Positions 8,746 through 17,460 of a stretch of 64,000 bases of DNA are shown one piece after another. Below the pieces are notes generated by a model. The model searched no databases. It had not been told where the DNA came from and saw only the letters and a list, made by a program, of their open reading frames with translations. The translations under genes and the position numbers were made by a program. This DNA comes from Chryseobacterium aahli (GTDB lineage: Bacteria; Bacteroidota; Bacteroidia; Flavobacteriales; Weeksellaceae): assembly GCF_022699665.1 (NCBI RefSeq), contig NZ_JALDNB010000003.1:248001-312000 (forward strand), given 5' to 3'. Numbering within the stretch: position 1 is the first letter of the stretch; every line of letters begins with the position of its first letter.

Positions 8746-10146
8746 TTATTTGCGTTTGATCATCTCCTTCAATTGTTCTCCCAATTGTTTGGCGCCATCT
8801 TCCATCGGATTTTTTTTGGTATTTCCCGCTTTGTCTTGGTTGCAATTGGTGTCTATGCTTCTCATTTTGCTCAGGTAAAGCATATTTTTTTCAGCCAAAG
8901 CTTTTGCATAGTTGCTTCCGTGTCTTACATTGATGGCTGTCAAAGATTTTTGTAATTCGTCCAATTGTTTTACTGCAATAGAGTAGCAAGCTATTTTTTT
9001 TGAAGCTCTTTCTTTTGCTTTTGCCCCGTTGTATTCTCTAGAAGCGACCTGAATAGAATATTCTGCCGCACAGATTCTTTTTTCGGTTTCCAGACGATGG
9101 GTTACAACCTGATCTGTTACATCCTGAGCCATTGCGCCAAGTCTCAATCCATCTTTACTATTGGGATTTCCGCCGGATTTAATAAAATTGTGGTAACTTT
9201 TTTCTTTATTTAAAACCTGTCGTTTGTGCTGAACCAATGCCGTGGTAGCTTCGCATGTTTTACCGTATTCTAAATTATCCTGATAATCGAGATCCTTTTC
9301 CCGTTCTCTTATCGTTTCTTCATTGGATTGAAGAGCTTCTTCTACACCATCTTTAAATAAACTTCCGTCAAAACATTCGGTAACATCGGTTATTTTTTCA
9401 ATTTTCACGAAATTATTCTCGCTTTCCACTGCCAGACAGATAAAGGTATTTCCCATTCCGTCTTTGTAATAGCCTGTTCCAAAAGCACCCACATAATCTT
9501 TTAGCGGAATTCTTTGAGCATGATATACTCCAAACAAATATTTCGTGCTGCTTTCACCAATTCCTTCGATAACGTACCCAAGCGTCGGCAAATTGAGGTT
9601 GGTAAATGGTTCTCGATAATCCAGAGATAACGCTCTTGGATTTTTCAGGACAAAATTGGTAGACATTCCATAGGGAACACCTTCAGGAGGCATCTCTGCA
9701 TAAAAAGTTCTTTCGCCTCTTTTATTAATTTTAAATGTGAAAGATTCTCCTACTTTAGAAGTGATCATCATTTCAAATCCGGGTTGCGGATTGTTCATTC
9801 CGTTGCAGCTTTCGTTCAGATTTGTTAAGAATTGAGCTACATATCCTGTTACAGAATTCATGTAATAGCAGCCTCTTTTGGTTTTTCCGTTGATGGTTGC
9901 CATGTATTCCAATTTTTTGTCGAAGCAGATTTTCTGAGTTCTGTTTATTTTTCTTGGAGCATGATTTCTGAAAACCGATTTCGGACCAATGGCATCATCA
10001 TAATACAAGCAAGAATTCGGCGATTTTTTGCAGATAGAATCTAATTTAGTTTGGTCTCTTCTTCTTTGTTCTTCGGTGTAAGTTCCCTGTGCAACAAAGA
10101 TTTGAAGCATCAGAAAAGTGATGAAAAAGGTAAAAATGGTTTTCAT
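8746..10146 (-). CDS. Exported protein of unknown function (466 aa)
   Basis: A signal peptide covers residues 1-19 (FFITFLMLQIFVAQ). The mature N-terminal part (20-270) has several cysteines (ICKKSPNSCLYY, RGCYYMN, ESCNG) and mixed beta character; the C-terminal part (280-440) is a long charged helical region (EETIREREKDLDYQDNLEYG, GAKAKERASKK) that may form a coiled coil. I do not recognise a family. Position between the OmpA-domain gene and a small cysteine-bearing exported protein suggests a shared envelope or surface role. A 250-base gap containing a repeated element separates it from the OmpA-domain gene. Confidence 0.7.
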   Translation of the reverse strand: MKTIFTFFITFLMLQIFVAQGTYTEEQRRRDQTKLDSICKKSPNSCLYYDDAIGPKSVFRNHAPRKINRTQKICFDKKLEYMATINGKTKRGCYYMNSVTGYVAQFLTNLNESCNGMNNPQPGFEMMITSKVGESFTFKINKRGERTFYAEMPPEGVPYGMSTNFVLKNPRALSLDYREPFTNLNLPTLGYVIEGIGESSTKYLFGVYHAQRIPLKDYVGAFGTGYYKDGMGNTFICLAVESENNFVKIEKITDVTECFDGSLFKDGVEEALQSNEETIREREKDLDYQDNLEYGKTCEATTALVQHKRQVLNKEKSYHNFIKSGGNPNSKDGLRLGAMAQDVTDQVVTHRLETEKRICAAEYSIQVASREYNGAKAKERASKKIACYSIAVKQLDELQKSLTAINVRHGSNYAKALAEKNMLYLSKMRSIDTNCNQDKAGNTKKNPMEDGAKQLGEQLKEMIKRK

Positions 10147-10239
10147 ATTAGTAGATTTTAGGTAATAGTTTTTTTTGACTACTTCGAACCGCTTCTTTAA
10201 ATTTATACAGCATTTGAAAGCATCGAATAACTATTTTAT

Positions 10240-10350
10240 ATTTTTTTATGGCAGCTTTTTCCGCCCTCCACTCCCGCTTTTTTGTTCGTCGTGCCTCCTC
10301 ACAAAAAGAGCTCCGTTCAGGTCGGGCTGCGGGTGATTTCTTATAAAAAG
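10240..10350 (-). repeat. Structured intergenic repeat (AGCCCGACCTGAACGGA type)
   Basis: On the minus strand the element begins near GCAGCCCGACCTGAACGGAG, has a central CTCTTTTTG ... CAAAAAAG pairing and ends GGGAGTGGAGGGCGGAAAAAG. It is much more GC-rich than its surroundings. Its architecture (AGCCCGA-start, GCGGA-AAAGCT end) is like that of the element at 22330-22435, and I recall such elements recurring between genes of flavobacteria. Whether it is a non-coding RNA such as the Rfam Flavo-1 motif is not settled here. Confidence 0.55.
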
Positions 10351-10396
10351 ATTGGCTTTTCATCAACCTTATCAAGGTTAGATTTGGTGAAAAGAA

Positions 10397-11647
10397 TTAC
10401 TGAACGACTACAAATTCAACTCTGCGGTTTTGCTTTTTATCTTCTGCTGAAGTATTGTCGTTCAAAGGCTCAGATTCGCCTTTACCGTAGGTTTCTAGTC
10501 GTGAACTTGAGATTTTATATTTCGTCTGAAAATATTGCGCAACCGCTTTTGCTCGGTTTTCAGAGAGTTTTTGGTTTGCATCATCATTGCCATCGTTGTC
10601 GGTATGGCCTGTAATACTTACATGTACGGAAGGATTTTCAGCAAGAACTTTTCCTAATTCATCTAAAATTTTAAAACTTGCGGGTTTTATGGTGGCTTTA
10701 TTGACATCAAATAAAATTTCGTTGGTCGTGAAATTTCCTGTTTCTAATAATTTATGACGTTTGTCTTCGCCCGCTTCTGCTAATCTTAAGTTAGAAATGA
10801 AAAGTTTGTCTGTAGAATTTTTGTACGTTCCGATAAAAAAGATGATTTGATTGTAATTGGCATCTCCGAATGCAGATGGCAAATCCCACGCTTTTTTACC
10901 ATCGATATACATTCTGAATCGGTTTTTTTGTCGCCACACTTGTACACGAACGGTATTGTTGTTATTGTTAAATTCAGAAATGTCAACTTTGTTTTTTAGA
11001 ATTTCTTTCTTTTCAGAAATTACAAAAACCTCGCTTCTGCCTTGTTTTGAAAGCGAACTTGTAGGATGTACGCTAAAAACTACGCCTTCTTTTCTTTTAA
11101 TAACGGTATTCCAAACATTGTCGGCTTTGGTCGTTTTTTCTGTAAAAACAATATTCAAAGGTGTAGAATAAAAATTGAAATTATCAGTCGTAGTAACATC
11201 AAATTCAAAAGTGAAATTCTCTGGTAGTTTGGTGATGTTATTTGGAGTAAAACTTCCTTTATCAGAAAGTTGCAACCATTTTTTGTTGTTGAGATTTTGT
11301 ATTTCTCCGCTGCTGCTGGTAAACCAATTAACAGGGAAATCTCCTTCTGCATCCTGACCGAATTTTTCTTCAAAGATGACTTTAGTTCCGGGTACAAAAT
11401 CAGAGTTTTTATTAAGGTTTTTCGTACCGGAAGAATTGTTTGTAGAAGAGTTGTTTTTCGTATTTGTTTTTTTATTGTTCAAAATAACGTCCATACCATC
11501 ACTGGTAGTTTTCGTGGCTTTTTGTTCAACTTTTCTTTCAATGGCTCTTTCGGTGGATTTTTGAGCTTTTTTTGCAAGCTTTTCTAAGAATTGAGCGTTG
11601 AAAAACGCACACATAAAGAGAAAAGCAAAAGTGATAATTGTTTTCAT
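10397..11647 (-). CDS. OmpA-family protein with N-terminal LamG-like domain
   Basis: A 416-residue envelope protein. Residues 1-18 are a signal peptide (FNAQ cleavage). A charged and then Asn/Thr-rich segment (19-85) leads to a beta-sandwich-like domain (about 90-290; typical strands NFTFEFDVTTTD, NTVRVQVWRQ, FRMYIDGKKAWDLP) that resembles LamG/DUF1080 folds. The C-terminal ~110 residues are a canonical OmpA domain (EILFDVNKATIKP, SITGHTDNDG, NQKLSENRAKAV, NRRVEFV) that binds peptidoglycan diaminopimelate non-covalently. The protein therefore links an outer, possibly glycan- or protein-binding domain to the wall. It is flanked on the same strand by other exported proteins. Confidence 0.85.
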   Translation of the reverse strand: MKTIITFAFLFMCAFFNAQFLEKLAKKAQKSTERAIERKVEQKATKTTSDGMDVILNNKKTNTKNNSSTNNSSGTKNLNKNSDFVPGTKVIFEEKFGQDAEGDFPVNWFTSSSGEIQNLNNKKWLQLSDKGSFTPNNITKLPENFTFEFDVTTTDNFNFYSTPLNIVFTEKTTKADNVWNTVIKRKEGVVFSVHPTSSLSKQGRSEVFVISEKKEILKNKVDISEFNNNNNTVRVQVWRQKNRFRMYIDGKKAWDLPSAFGDANYNQIIFFIGTYKNSTDKLFISNLRLAEAGEDKRHKLLETGNFTTNEILFDVNKATIKPASFKILDELGKVLAENPSVHVSITGHTDNDGNDDANQKLSENRAKAVAQYFQTKYKISSSRLETYGKGESEPLNDNTSAEDKKQNRRVEFVVVQ

Positions 11648-11765
11648 AGTGTTTTTAGTTTAAATTATATTTAGATTCACAGATACTAAATGTTTGTGTT
11701 TTATTTGGTAAAATTAGACACCCTTTAATTAAAAATATAAGGCAAATCACCCTTTATTGTTGAAA

Positions 11766-12596
11766 TTATCTTACATTATACATGATGTTTCCGTCATTAT
11801 CCACATAAAACTGTGTGAAATAAACAGTTTCGCCGGTAATTCCTAGAAGTGCACGATTTGCCAGAATTCCTGACATTAGTTGATCAGAAATATCATTGAT
11901 AGTCTCAGGACTGTTGAGGTACTCTGTGATTTTACCCGAGAATAGGTCAAACAGAGGCCCATTCATTGCTCTGGTAAATGGCTCTAATTGGGTGAAAATA
12001 AAATTAAAACCATCATGTCCTGCATTGGCAGAAATTTTACAGTTGGCGTTTCTATATCTTATTTTACCGTTCTCGGCATAAGGCTCTAGTTCAATGTTTA
12101 ACCGCAAATCATCTACATGAAATTGAGGATTTCCTAATCCTCCACAAGCCAGATTTCTTACACAGTTCACACTTATCTCTACATCTTCTTTTTCAAAGCT
12201 TACCAAAAACTGTATTTTACCGTCTTTGGTATTTACTTCAGCTTTATTACTGTTGATATTTTTAAAATAAACGGTAAGCGGCTCATAGCGAAGTGGTTCT
12301 AATTTGAAAATAGTTTCAACGCCAGTTCTTCCCAATCGTAGTTTAGTGTCTTCTGGTTTATAAAACTGGAAATTCCCCGAAGCATCAGTTCCTGCAGGAT
12401 CAAAATTGTTGATCCGAAAGTAAGATTGCCGCAAAGTCGCATTGATGAGAGTAACCCAAAGTCTACGGTCTATTTTTTTTATAAAGTTGAGTTTAGGTTT
12501 TTCAGTTATTTTTTTTGCAACATTGGGATTTACGACTTGTGAATATGCAGTTTGACTTATGAATAAGCTAAGAATAAGTAGTAGTAATTTTTTCAT
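11766..12596 (-). CDS. Exported protein of unknown function (276 aa)
   Basis: Signal peptide residues 1-19 (cleavage after AYSQ). The mature protein mixes long beta strands and a C-terminal helix-rich part (LFDLFSGKITEYLNSPETINDISDQLMSGI) and has a few cysteines (NCVRNLACGG, NANCKIS). The elongated amphipathic-strand pattern is slightly reminiscent of lipid-binding tubular (TULIP-like) folds, but I cannot support that beyond impression. It follows the 135-residue exported protein by 11 bases, so these two are cotranscribed; the OmpA-like gene comes 118 bases further downstream on the same strand. Confidence 0.65.
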   Translation of the reverse strand: MKKLLLLILSLFISQTAYSQVVNPNVAKKITEKPKLNFIKKIDRRLWVTLINATLRQSYFRINNFDPAGTDASGNFQFYKPEDTKLRLGRTGVETIFKLEPLRYEPLTVYFKNINSNKAEVNTKDGKIQFLVSFEKEDVEISVNCVRNLACGGLGNPQFHVDDLRLNIELEPYAENGKIRYRNANCKISANAGHDGFNFIFTQLEPFTRAMNGPLFDLFSGKITEYLNSPETINDISDQLMSGILANRALLGITGETVYFTQFYVDNDGNIMYNVR

Positions 12597-12607
12597 GATT
12601 TATTATT

Positions 12608-13015
12608 TTATAAAACTTTAAAATAGTAAGTACACGTTTTACACGTCATTTTGCCACATTTTGCAGACAAAACGAGTTTGAAATTTCCATTAGAAGGAAA
12701 TTGAATGGTTTCGGTAAAAGTAAAATTGCTGAAATTCTGAACAACGCTGGTTCCGTTCATTAGTTTTGCAGAAATTTGTGCTTTACATTCTTTTTTGTCG
12801 ATGCACAGATAGCCTCCGCTTACAAAGGTAATTTTAGCGGTGGTTTTTACGGTAAGTTGGTATCCGCAAGCGTATTTTTTGAGAGGTTCATCATTGATTC
12901 TGAATCCAATTCCGTCCCATCTGTTTTCTGATGGTGTAGTTCCACAAAGGCATTGCGCACTGATGTGATTTCCAAATACCAGAAATAATGTGATAATGAA
13001 GAGTAGTTTTTTCAT
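12608..13015 (-). CDS. Small exported cysteine-rich protein (135 aa)
   Basis: A signal peptide (residues 1-20, cleavage after ISAQ) is followed immediately by CLCGTTP and then by six further cysteines, among them YACGY, YLCIDKKEC and KCGKMTCKTC, indicating a disulfide-stabilised extracytoplasmic domain. Beta-strand pattern (FKLVLSAKC, TFTETIQF) suggests a small Ig-like fold. It is the first gene of the minus-strand exported-protein run and overlaps in promoter region with the LuxR-type regulator gene located 95 bases upstream on the same strand. Function unknown; probably a surface or periplasmic structural protein. Confidence 0.65.
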   Translation of the reverse strand: MKKLLFIITLFLVFGNHISAQCLCGTTPSENRWDGIGFRINDEPLKKYACGYQLTVKTTAKITFVSGGYLCIDKKECKAQISAKLMNGTSVVQNFSNFTFTETIQFPSNGNFKLVLSAKCGKMTCKTCTYYFKVL

Positions 13016-13110
13016 GGTGATTAAATTTATAAGTAAAGCTCACCAAAAAAAAGAAGGTAAAAAATAGCAGATATCTGTCATTTTTCAAGACAGATAAAAT
13101 AATTTAAATT

Positions 13111-13902
13111 CTAAAAAATATTGTTTTTAAAAGCGAAAGAGATCAATTCTGCAGAAGTTTTGGTATTGGTTTTTATTCTTAAATTTCTCTTGTGATTTTC
13201 TACCGTGTGATAAGAAATTGAAAGTTTCTCTGCAACTTCCGGTGAGTTAAGACCTTTGGAAGTAAGGAGTAAAATTTCATGCTCTCTTTTTGAAATTTTT
13301 GGAATGGGGAGTGGCTTTAAAGTTTGATCTTTCATTACTTTAAAGTATTGGTTTTCGATATTGCTTCCGTCAAAAAAAGTAATCATTGCCTGGTTGTCGA
13401 TATGAAGATGAGAAATATCAGTTACCATAATCCAACTGCTTTCTACAATGCCATTTTCATCAAAATAATATCCTGGAAACTGAATAAGCCTCCACTGAAA
13501 TTCTTCGTTGGCATCAAGCATTCTTCCGTAGATGTTTACTCTGCAGTTTTTTTGTTTTTCGAGAGGCAGCTTCTCTGCTAATTCTAATGCGAAAATAAAG
13601 GCGGAAAGTACGTGGTTTTTATCATCGGGATGAAAAAGATTGGCGAAGAAGTAAGCATCACCGTTCGTCCATTCTTTCTCAGAAAAAGGGGTTAGCTTAT
13701 GAATATTTTTACTTACGGCGATTATTTTGCTGTCTTTTCGGCTTCCGATAAACCAAAAGTATTGACCAATCGCCAGATCGGCAACCTTTTCAATATTTGG
13801 AAAAAAATAAGAAATAAAATCTTGTTCTGAAAAGGCTTTATTTTTTTTTGAATTAATTACTTTGTTAAATTTTTCTTCCGAAATCGGCTTTACTATTTTC
13901 AT
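13111..13902 (-). CDS. LuxR-type transcriptional regulator with PAS-like sensor domain
   Basis: The C-terminal ~60 residues (KREHEILLLTSKGLNSPEVAEKLSIS, then TVENHKRNLRIKTNTKT) are a LuxR/FixJ helix-turn-helix. The N-terminal 190 residues have the layout of a PAS domain (IGQYFWFIGSRKDSKIIAVSKNI, WRLIQFPGYYFDENGIVESSWIMVTDIS) and no phospho-acceptor receiver domain, so it probably senses a small ligand or redox cue directly. Its gene is the most upstream of the minus-strand cluster of exported proteins and may control it; 95 bases separate it from the first of them. Cytoplasmic; no signal peptide. Confidence 0.85.
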   Translation of the reverse strand: MKIVKPISEEKFNKVINSKKNKAFSEQDFISYFFPNIEKVADLAIGQYFWFIGSRKDSKIIAVSKNIHKLTPFSEKEWTNGDAYFFANLFHPDDKNHVLSAFIFALELAEKLPLEKQKNCRVNIYGRMLDANEEFQWRLIQFPGYYFDENGIVESSWIMVTDISHLHIDNQAMITFFDGSNIENQYFKVMKDQTLKPLPIPKISKREHEILLLTSKGLNSPEVAEKLSISYHTVENHKRNLRIKTNTKTSAELISFAFKNNIF

Positions 13903-13937
13903 CAGATGAATATTTGTGTTTTTTTATTGTTGAAAAT

Positions 13938-14837
13938 CTACCACTGTTTTCTCCTCGCATAAATAAACGTACAAATCACAATCACCCCCATTAATCCCAA
14001 AGTGTAAAAATATCCGTGCTTGGTATGAAGTTCAGGCATATTATCGAAGTTCATTCCATATAATCCGGCAATAAAAGTGATCGGTAAAAAGTACACTGAG
14101 TAAATCGCTAAAACTTTCATCACTTGATTCGCTTTCTGATCAGACAATGCCAAAAACATCGAAATTAAGTTAGTAATCTGAATATTTAAATGATCAAAAT
14201 CAGCAACAACATCTTTCTGTTTATCCTTTAAATCGACTACTTCAGAATCTTCCAATTCGAGCAATTTAAACTTATCAACGGCATCATTTGAAATCGTTAA
14301 AACTCTGGAATTTAAACCCGATTTTCTTTTTAATTTATAGAGCCTCCTGATTTGATTGGTGTGATTGGTGTTTTTAAGAAAAATTTCGTTTTCAATATTA
14401 TCCATCGTCTCAAAAAGGCTGATGGCTTCATCATCAAAGGTTTTCATAATGACCAACGAAATCATCAGGGCAATTTTATGTGGATGTACATGATCGGAAC
14501 TTTCGCTAAGCTCTTTCTTGGTTTCAGCAATACTTTTTGCCTTCATTCTGTGTACCGTGATAATGGTTTTTTCTAAAAGGAAAATTCCGATTTTGGTACT
14601 GATATCGCTGATGGTGTTGAGGTTTTTTCGTTCGAGTTCGGTGCTTTCACGAAGAAGGAAGAATTTCACGTTTCCGTCTTCCTCATATTTGGGTAAGTGA
14701 TTGGGGTCTAAAGTGTCTTCCAAAAGGAGATTATTAATCTCATATCTTTCATGAAGGTACTTCATATCTTCGTCCGTAGGTGCTTCTACGTCTATCCATT
14801 CGCATCCCGAATCTCTGTAAATTGTATTGATAGGCAT
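13938..14837 (-). CDS. CorA-family magnesium/cobalt transporter
   Basis: Homopentameric divalent cation channel of the inner membrane. The 299-residue protein has the long acidic helical N-terminal cytoplasmic domain, the stalk helix (DHLNIQITNLISMFLALSDQKANQVMK) and two C-terminal membrane helices; the YGMN signature at residues 260-263, which forms the selectivity loop at the end of the first helix, is intact, and the protein ends with the usual positively charged tail (ARRKQW). Transcribed divergently from the fabH-like gene. The ATG at 14837 gives the normal length. Confidence 0.92.
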   Translation of the reverse strand: MPINTIYRDSGCEWIDVEAPTDEDMKYLHERYEINNLLLEDTLDPNHLPKYEEDGNVKFFLLRESTELERKNLNTISDISTKIGIFLLEKTIITVHRMKAKSIAETKKELSESSDHVHPHKIALMISLVIMKTFDDEAISLFETMDNIENEIFLKNTNHTNQIRRLYKLKRKSGLNSRVLTISNDAVDKFKLLELEDSEVVDLKDKQKDVVADFDHLNIQITNLISMFLALSDQKANQVMKVLAIYSVYFLPITFIAGLYGMNFDNMPELHTKHGYFYTLGLMGVIVICTFIYARRKQW

Positions 14838-14915
14838 AAAGTAAAAATACTATAAATTTTAAAAAAACCTATGTGTAAAATAAAGTTTTATCTTTACCAA
14901 AATTAAACAAACTAT

Positions 14916-15938
14916 ATGATTAAAAGTACAATAAAAGGAATCGGATTTCATGTTCCGGATCACGTTGTCACCAATGATGATTTAGCCAAATTAATGACCA
15001 CCAATGATGAATGGATTACTGAGCGAACCGGCATCAAAGAGCGCAGACACAGAATCAACAGAAATGATGCGCAGGAAACTACGGCGTTTCTAGGGTTTAA
15101 AGCTTCTGAAAAAGCACTTCAACATGCTGGCTTAACGGCAAAAGATATTGATTATATTGTTTTTGCAACGCTTTCACCGGATTATTATTTTCCTGGTTGT
15201 GGCGTTTTGCTGCAGGATATGTTGGGTTGCGATACGATCGGTGCTTTGGATGTTAGAAATCAGTGTTCAGGTTTTGTATATGCGATGAGTGTTGCCAATG
15301 CTTTTATTAAATCCGGTACTTATAAAAATATTTTGGTTGTAGGCGCAGAAGTTCATTCTTTCGGACTCGATTTTTCTGATGAAGGAAGAGGAGTTTCAGT
15401 AATTTTCGGGGATGGGGCAGGAGCGATTGTACTTTCGGCAACTGAAGACGAAAATGCAGGTGATATTTTAGCCATGAATATGCATTCTGAAGGAAAATAT
15501 GCTGATGAATTGTGTACGCAGTTTCCGGGTTCAAAATACGGCTGGAGCGACAGAATGAGAAAGGAACCTGAAAATGTGACCGACAAGGAAGTTTACCCGA
15601 TCATGAACGGAAATTTTGTTTTCAAACATGCAGTAACAAGATTCCCTGAGACAATGAAGGAAGCTTTAGATAAAGCTGGAAAAACGATTGAAGATTTAGA
15701 TATGTTTATTCCGCATCAGGCGAATTTGAGAATTGCTCAATTTGTACAGCAGAAATTTGGTTTACCGGACGAAAAAATTCACAACAACATCCAAAAATAC
15801 GGAAATACAACCGCAGCTTCTATTCCGATTGCATTGAGTGAAGCGATCGAACTTGGGAAAGTTAAAAGAGGAGATTTAGTACTTCTTTCAGCTTTTGGTA
15901 GTGGATTTACTTGGGGAAGTGTTTTATTTCAATATTAA
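14916..15938 (+). CDS. 3-oxoacyl-ACP synthase III family protein (FabH-like)
   Basis: Thiolase-fold ketosynthase of 340 residues. The triad is intact: Cys117 in RNQCSGF, His267 in IPHQAN and Asn297 in YGNTTAAS; the GDGAGA loop near 165 is also present. Such enzymes condense acetyl- or acyl-CoA with malonyl-ACP to start fatty-acid or aryl-polyene synthesis. It is somewhat longer than E. coli FabH, with an insertion around residues 175-225 typical of FabH paralogues, and has no fab genes next to it, so it may be a secondary KAS III rather than the housekeeping enzyme. It stands alone, with a divergent CorA gene upstream and a hairpin repeat downstream. Confidence 0.85.
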   Translation: MIKSTIKGIGFHVPDHVVTNDDLAKLMTTNDEWITERTGIKERRHRINRNDAQETTAFLGFKASEKALQHAGLTAKDIDYIVFATLSPDYYFPGCGVLLQDMLGCDTIGALDVRNQCSGFVYAMSVANAFIKSGTYKNILVVGAEVHSFGLDFSDEGRGVSVIFGDGAGAIVLSATEDENAGDILAMNMHSEGKYADELCTQFPGSKYGWSDRMRKEPENVTDKEVYPIMNGNFVFKHAVTRFPETMKEALDKAGKTIEDLDMFIPHQANLRIAQFVQQKFGLPDEKIHNNIQKYGNTTAASIPIALSEAIELGKVKRGDLVLLSAFGSGFTWGSVLFQY

Positions 15939-15967
15939 ATAAATATTACCGAAGATTTCAAATGCTA

Positions 15968-16063
15968 CGTCATTTCGAGTAGGTTTTTGAAGAAAACTGT
16001 ATCGAGAAATTTTTATTAAGTGTAACCGAAAGTTCCCAATACGCTTCGCTACTCGAACTGACG
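15968..16063. repeat. Inverted-repeat (REP-like) element, CGTCATTTCGAG family
   Basis: CGTCATTTCGAGTA at 15968-15981 is inverted as TACTCGAACTGACG at 16050-16063 (13 of 14 positions pair), enclosing about 68 bases with GTATCGAG and ACGCTTCGCT. It lies between the fabH-like stop and the terminator at 16087. I recall elements with this outer sequence as recurrent in flavobacterial intergenic regions. Confidence 0.6.
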
Positions 16064-16086
16064 AAACTTATAACTAGTCAATAAAT

Positions 16087-16123
16087 AAAAATTCCGCTGA
16101 AATTTATTTCAGCGGAATTTTTT
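16087..16123. terminator. Bidirectional terminator
   Basis: AAAATTCCGCTGAAAT / ATTTCAGCGGAATTTT-type stem with A run before and T run after, so it can serve both the fabH-like gene (+) and the thioredoxin gene ending at 16142 (-). Confidence 0.85.
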
Positions 16124-16141
16124 ATGTTTTTAAATTAAAGT

Positions 16142-17302
16142 TTATAAACTCTTCAATATTTTTTCGGTATCAGCAGTATCTTGACCTTCTGCTTTTCCTA
16201 ATGCAATAGACTTTTCAGCCCAAAGTTTAGCGTTTTTCTTGTCACCGATTTTGTTGTAAAGATTGGCAAGAGTATCTGTATTTGCATATTCTTCTTTTTT
16301 CTTTACAGATTCCTGAGCCCATTTTACAGCAGTTTCAAGAGAAGATTTTGTGTTGACGTTTTCAAAGAAATTCCATGCAATTGAATTTAATTCTTCTGAA
16401 TTTGCAGCAGAATAATCCTTGTAAAGATCTAAAGTCATTTTCTCATAAGTTGCGAAATCTTTGTCTTTTAAAGCTCTGTTTGATTTTGCTCTTTTTAAAA
16501 GCTTTTCAGATTCTTCTTTTGTTAAGAACTTCTGAGTTTCAGTGTAGAAATAATCGTCATTCCATTTTTTTGTATCAGCGCTGTACGTTTTTTTCATGAT
16601 CGTATTCAGCTTGATGTTTTTGTCAAACATTTCGTAACGGTCAGCCGGGAAAACTTTAATGATTTCTTCTTTTTTATTCTGGAAAATCTTATACACAGGA
16701 CTTTCTGTGCTTTGAGTTCCTGCAAGAATCATCTGAACATCATCTTTATCTAAAGTAGTTTTTGCACTGAAATAACGATCCAAAACTCTTCCTGCAAAGT
16801 CTGAATCATTGTAAATTGTAAGACCAGCAAGATTTTTCAAGAATTCAGGATCTTTTTCTCCTTTTTCAAATTTTTGCTTTAGAGCGGTCAATCTTTTATT
16901 AGGATCTCCTGCATCCATTGCAAACTGAATAAAGTCTTTCTCCTCAACATACCCTAAAGTTCTGTGAACCTCTTCACCATCACCATTGATGAAAAGATAA
17001 GTTGGGAAAGCTTTTACATTGTATTTTTTTGCTAAATCTATACCTTCACCCTTCTCCATGTCAATTTTAGCATTGATGAAATTGGCATTGTAATAATCAC
17101 CAACAGGTTTTAGAGGGAAAATATTTTTCACCATCAGTTTACACGGTCCGCACCAAACTGCATAAGCATCAATGAAAATCAGTTTGTTTTCTTTTTTTGC
17201 TTTAGCTAAAAGGCTTTTAAAATTTCCTTCTTCAAATTTAATTCCTTGTCCGAATGCAATCACGGCAAAGAAAATAAGTGATAATATTGCTGTTTTTTTC
17301 AT
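16142..17302 (-). CDS. Exported thioredoxin-fold protein
   Basis: Periplasmic thiol-disulfide oxidoreductase-like protein, 386 residues from the chosen start. Signal peptide 1-18 (FAVIAFGQ), then a thioredoxin domain with AVWCGPCK (about residues 48-55), VKAFPTYLFING containing the conserved cis-Pro, and a C-terminal helical extension (about 140-386) with TPR-like pairs ending ANLYNKIGDKKNAKLWAEKSI. I start at the ATG at 17302: a TTG 21 bases upstream is in frame, but it is part of a TACATTTG promoter element and would spoil the signal peptide. Partner proteins are unknown; disulfide reduction or isomerisation in the periplasm is the likely role. Confidence 0.85.
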   Translation of the reverse strand: MKKTAILSLIFFAVIAFGQGIKFEEGNFKSLLAKAKKENKLIFIDAYAVWCGPCKLMVKNIFPLKPVGDYYNANFINAKIDMEKGEGIDLAKKYNVKAFPTYLFINGDGEEVHRTLGYVEEKDFIQFAMDAGDPNKRLTALKQKFEKGEKDPEFLKNLAGLTIYNDSDFAGRVLDRYFSAKTTLDKDDVQMILAGTQSTESPVYKIFQNKKEEIIKVFPADRYEMFDKNIKLNTIMKKTYSADTKKWNDDYFYTETQKFLTKEESEKLLKRAKSNRALKDKDFATYEKMTLDLYKDYSAANSEELNSIAWNFFENVNTKSSLETAVKWAQESVKKKEEYANTDTLANLYNKIGDKKNAKLWAEKSIALGKAEGQDTADTEKILKSL

Positions 17303-17320
17303 GAAATATTTTATTGAATA

Positions 17321-17328
17321 CAAATGTA
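17321..17328 (-). promoter_or_regulatory. Candidate -7 element of thioredoxin gene
   Basis: TACATTTG on the minus strand matches TAnnTTTG and ends 18 bases before the ATG at 17302. No clear TTG -33 element is visible. Confidence 0.4.
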
Positions 17329-17426
17329 ATAATTATGTTAATATAAGTCTTTAAAATTATCAGTAATTCAATTCATAAAATTAAGTTAAAATCTTTAAAG
17401 ATAATTTGGATGAAATTGTTTGTAAA

Positions 17427-17455
17427 CAAAAAATCCACAGAAAATTCTGTGGATT
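17427..17455 (-). terminator. Terminator of lipoprotein gene 17461
   Basis: AATCCACAGAA / TTCTGTGGATT stem followed on the minus strand by a T run, directly after the stop codon. The stem bases ATCCACAGA recur in the terminator at 17751. Confidence 0.8.
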
Positions 17456-17460
17456 GTATT

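Noticed and set aside
10148..10375. Minus-strand ORF of 75 residues (Arg/Lys/Glu-rich)
   Set aside because: It translates the structured intergenic repeat at 10240-10350 and has no features of a real protein; ORFs of this kind recur wherever the repeat lies.
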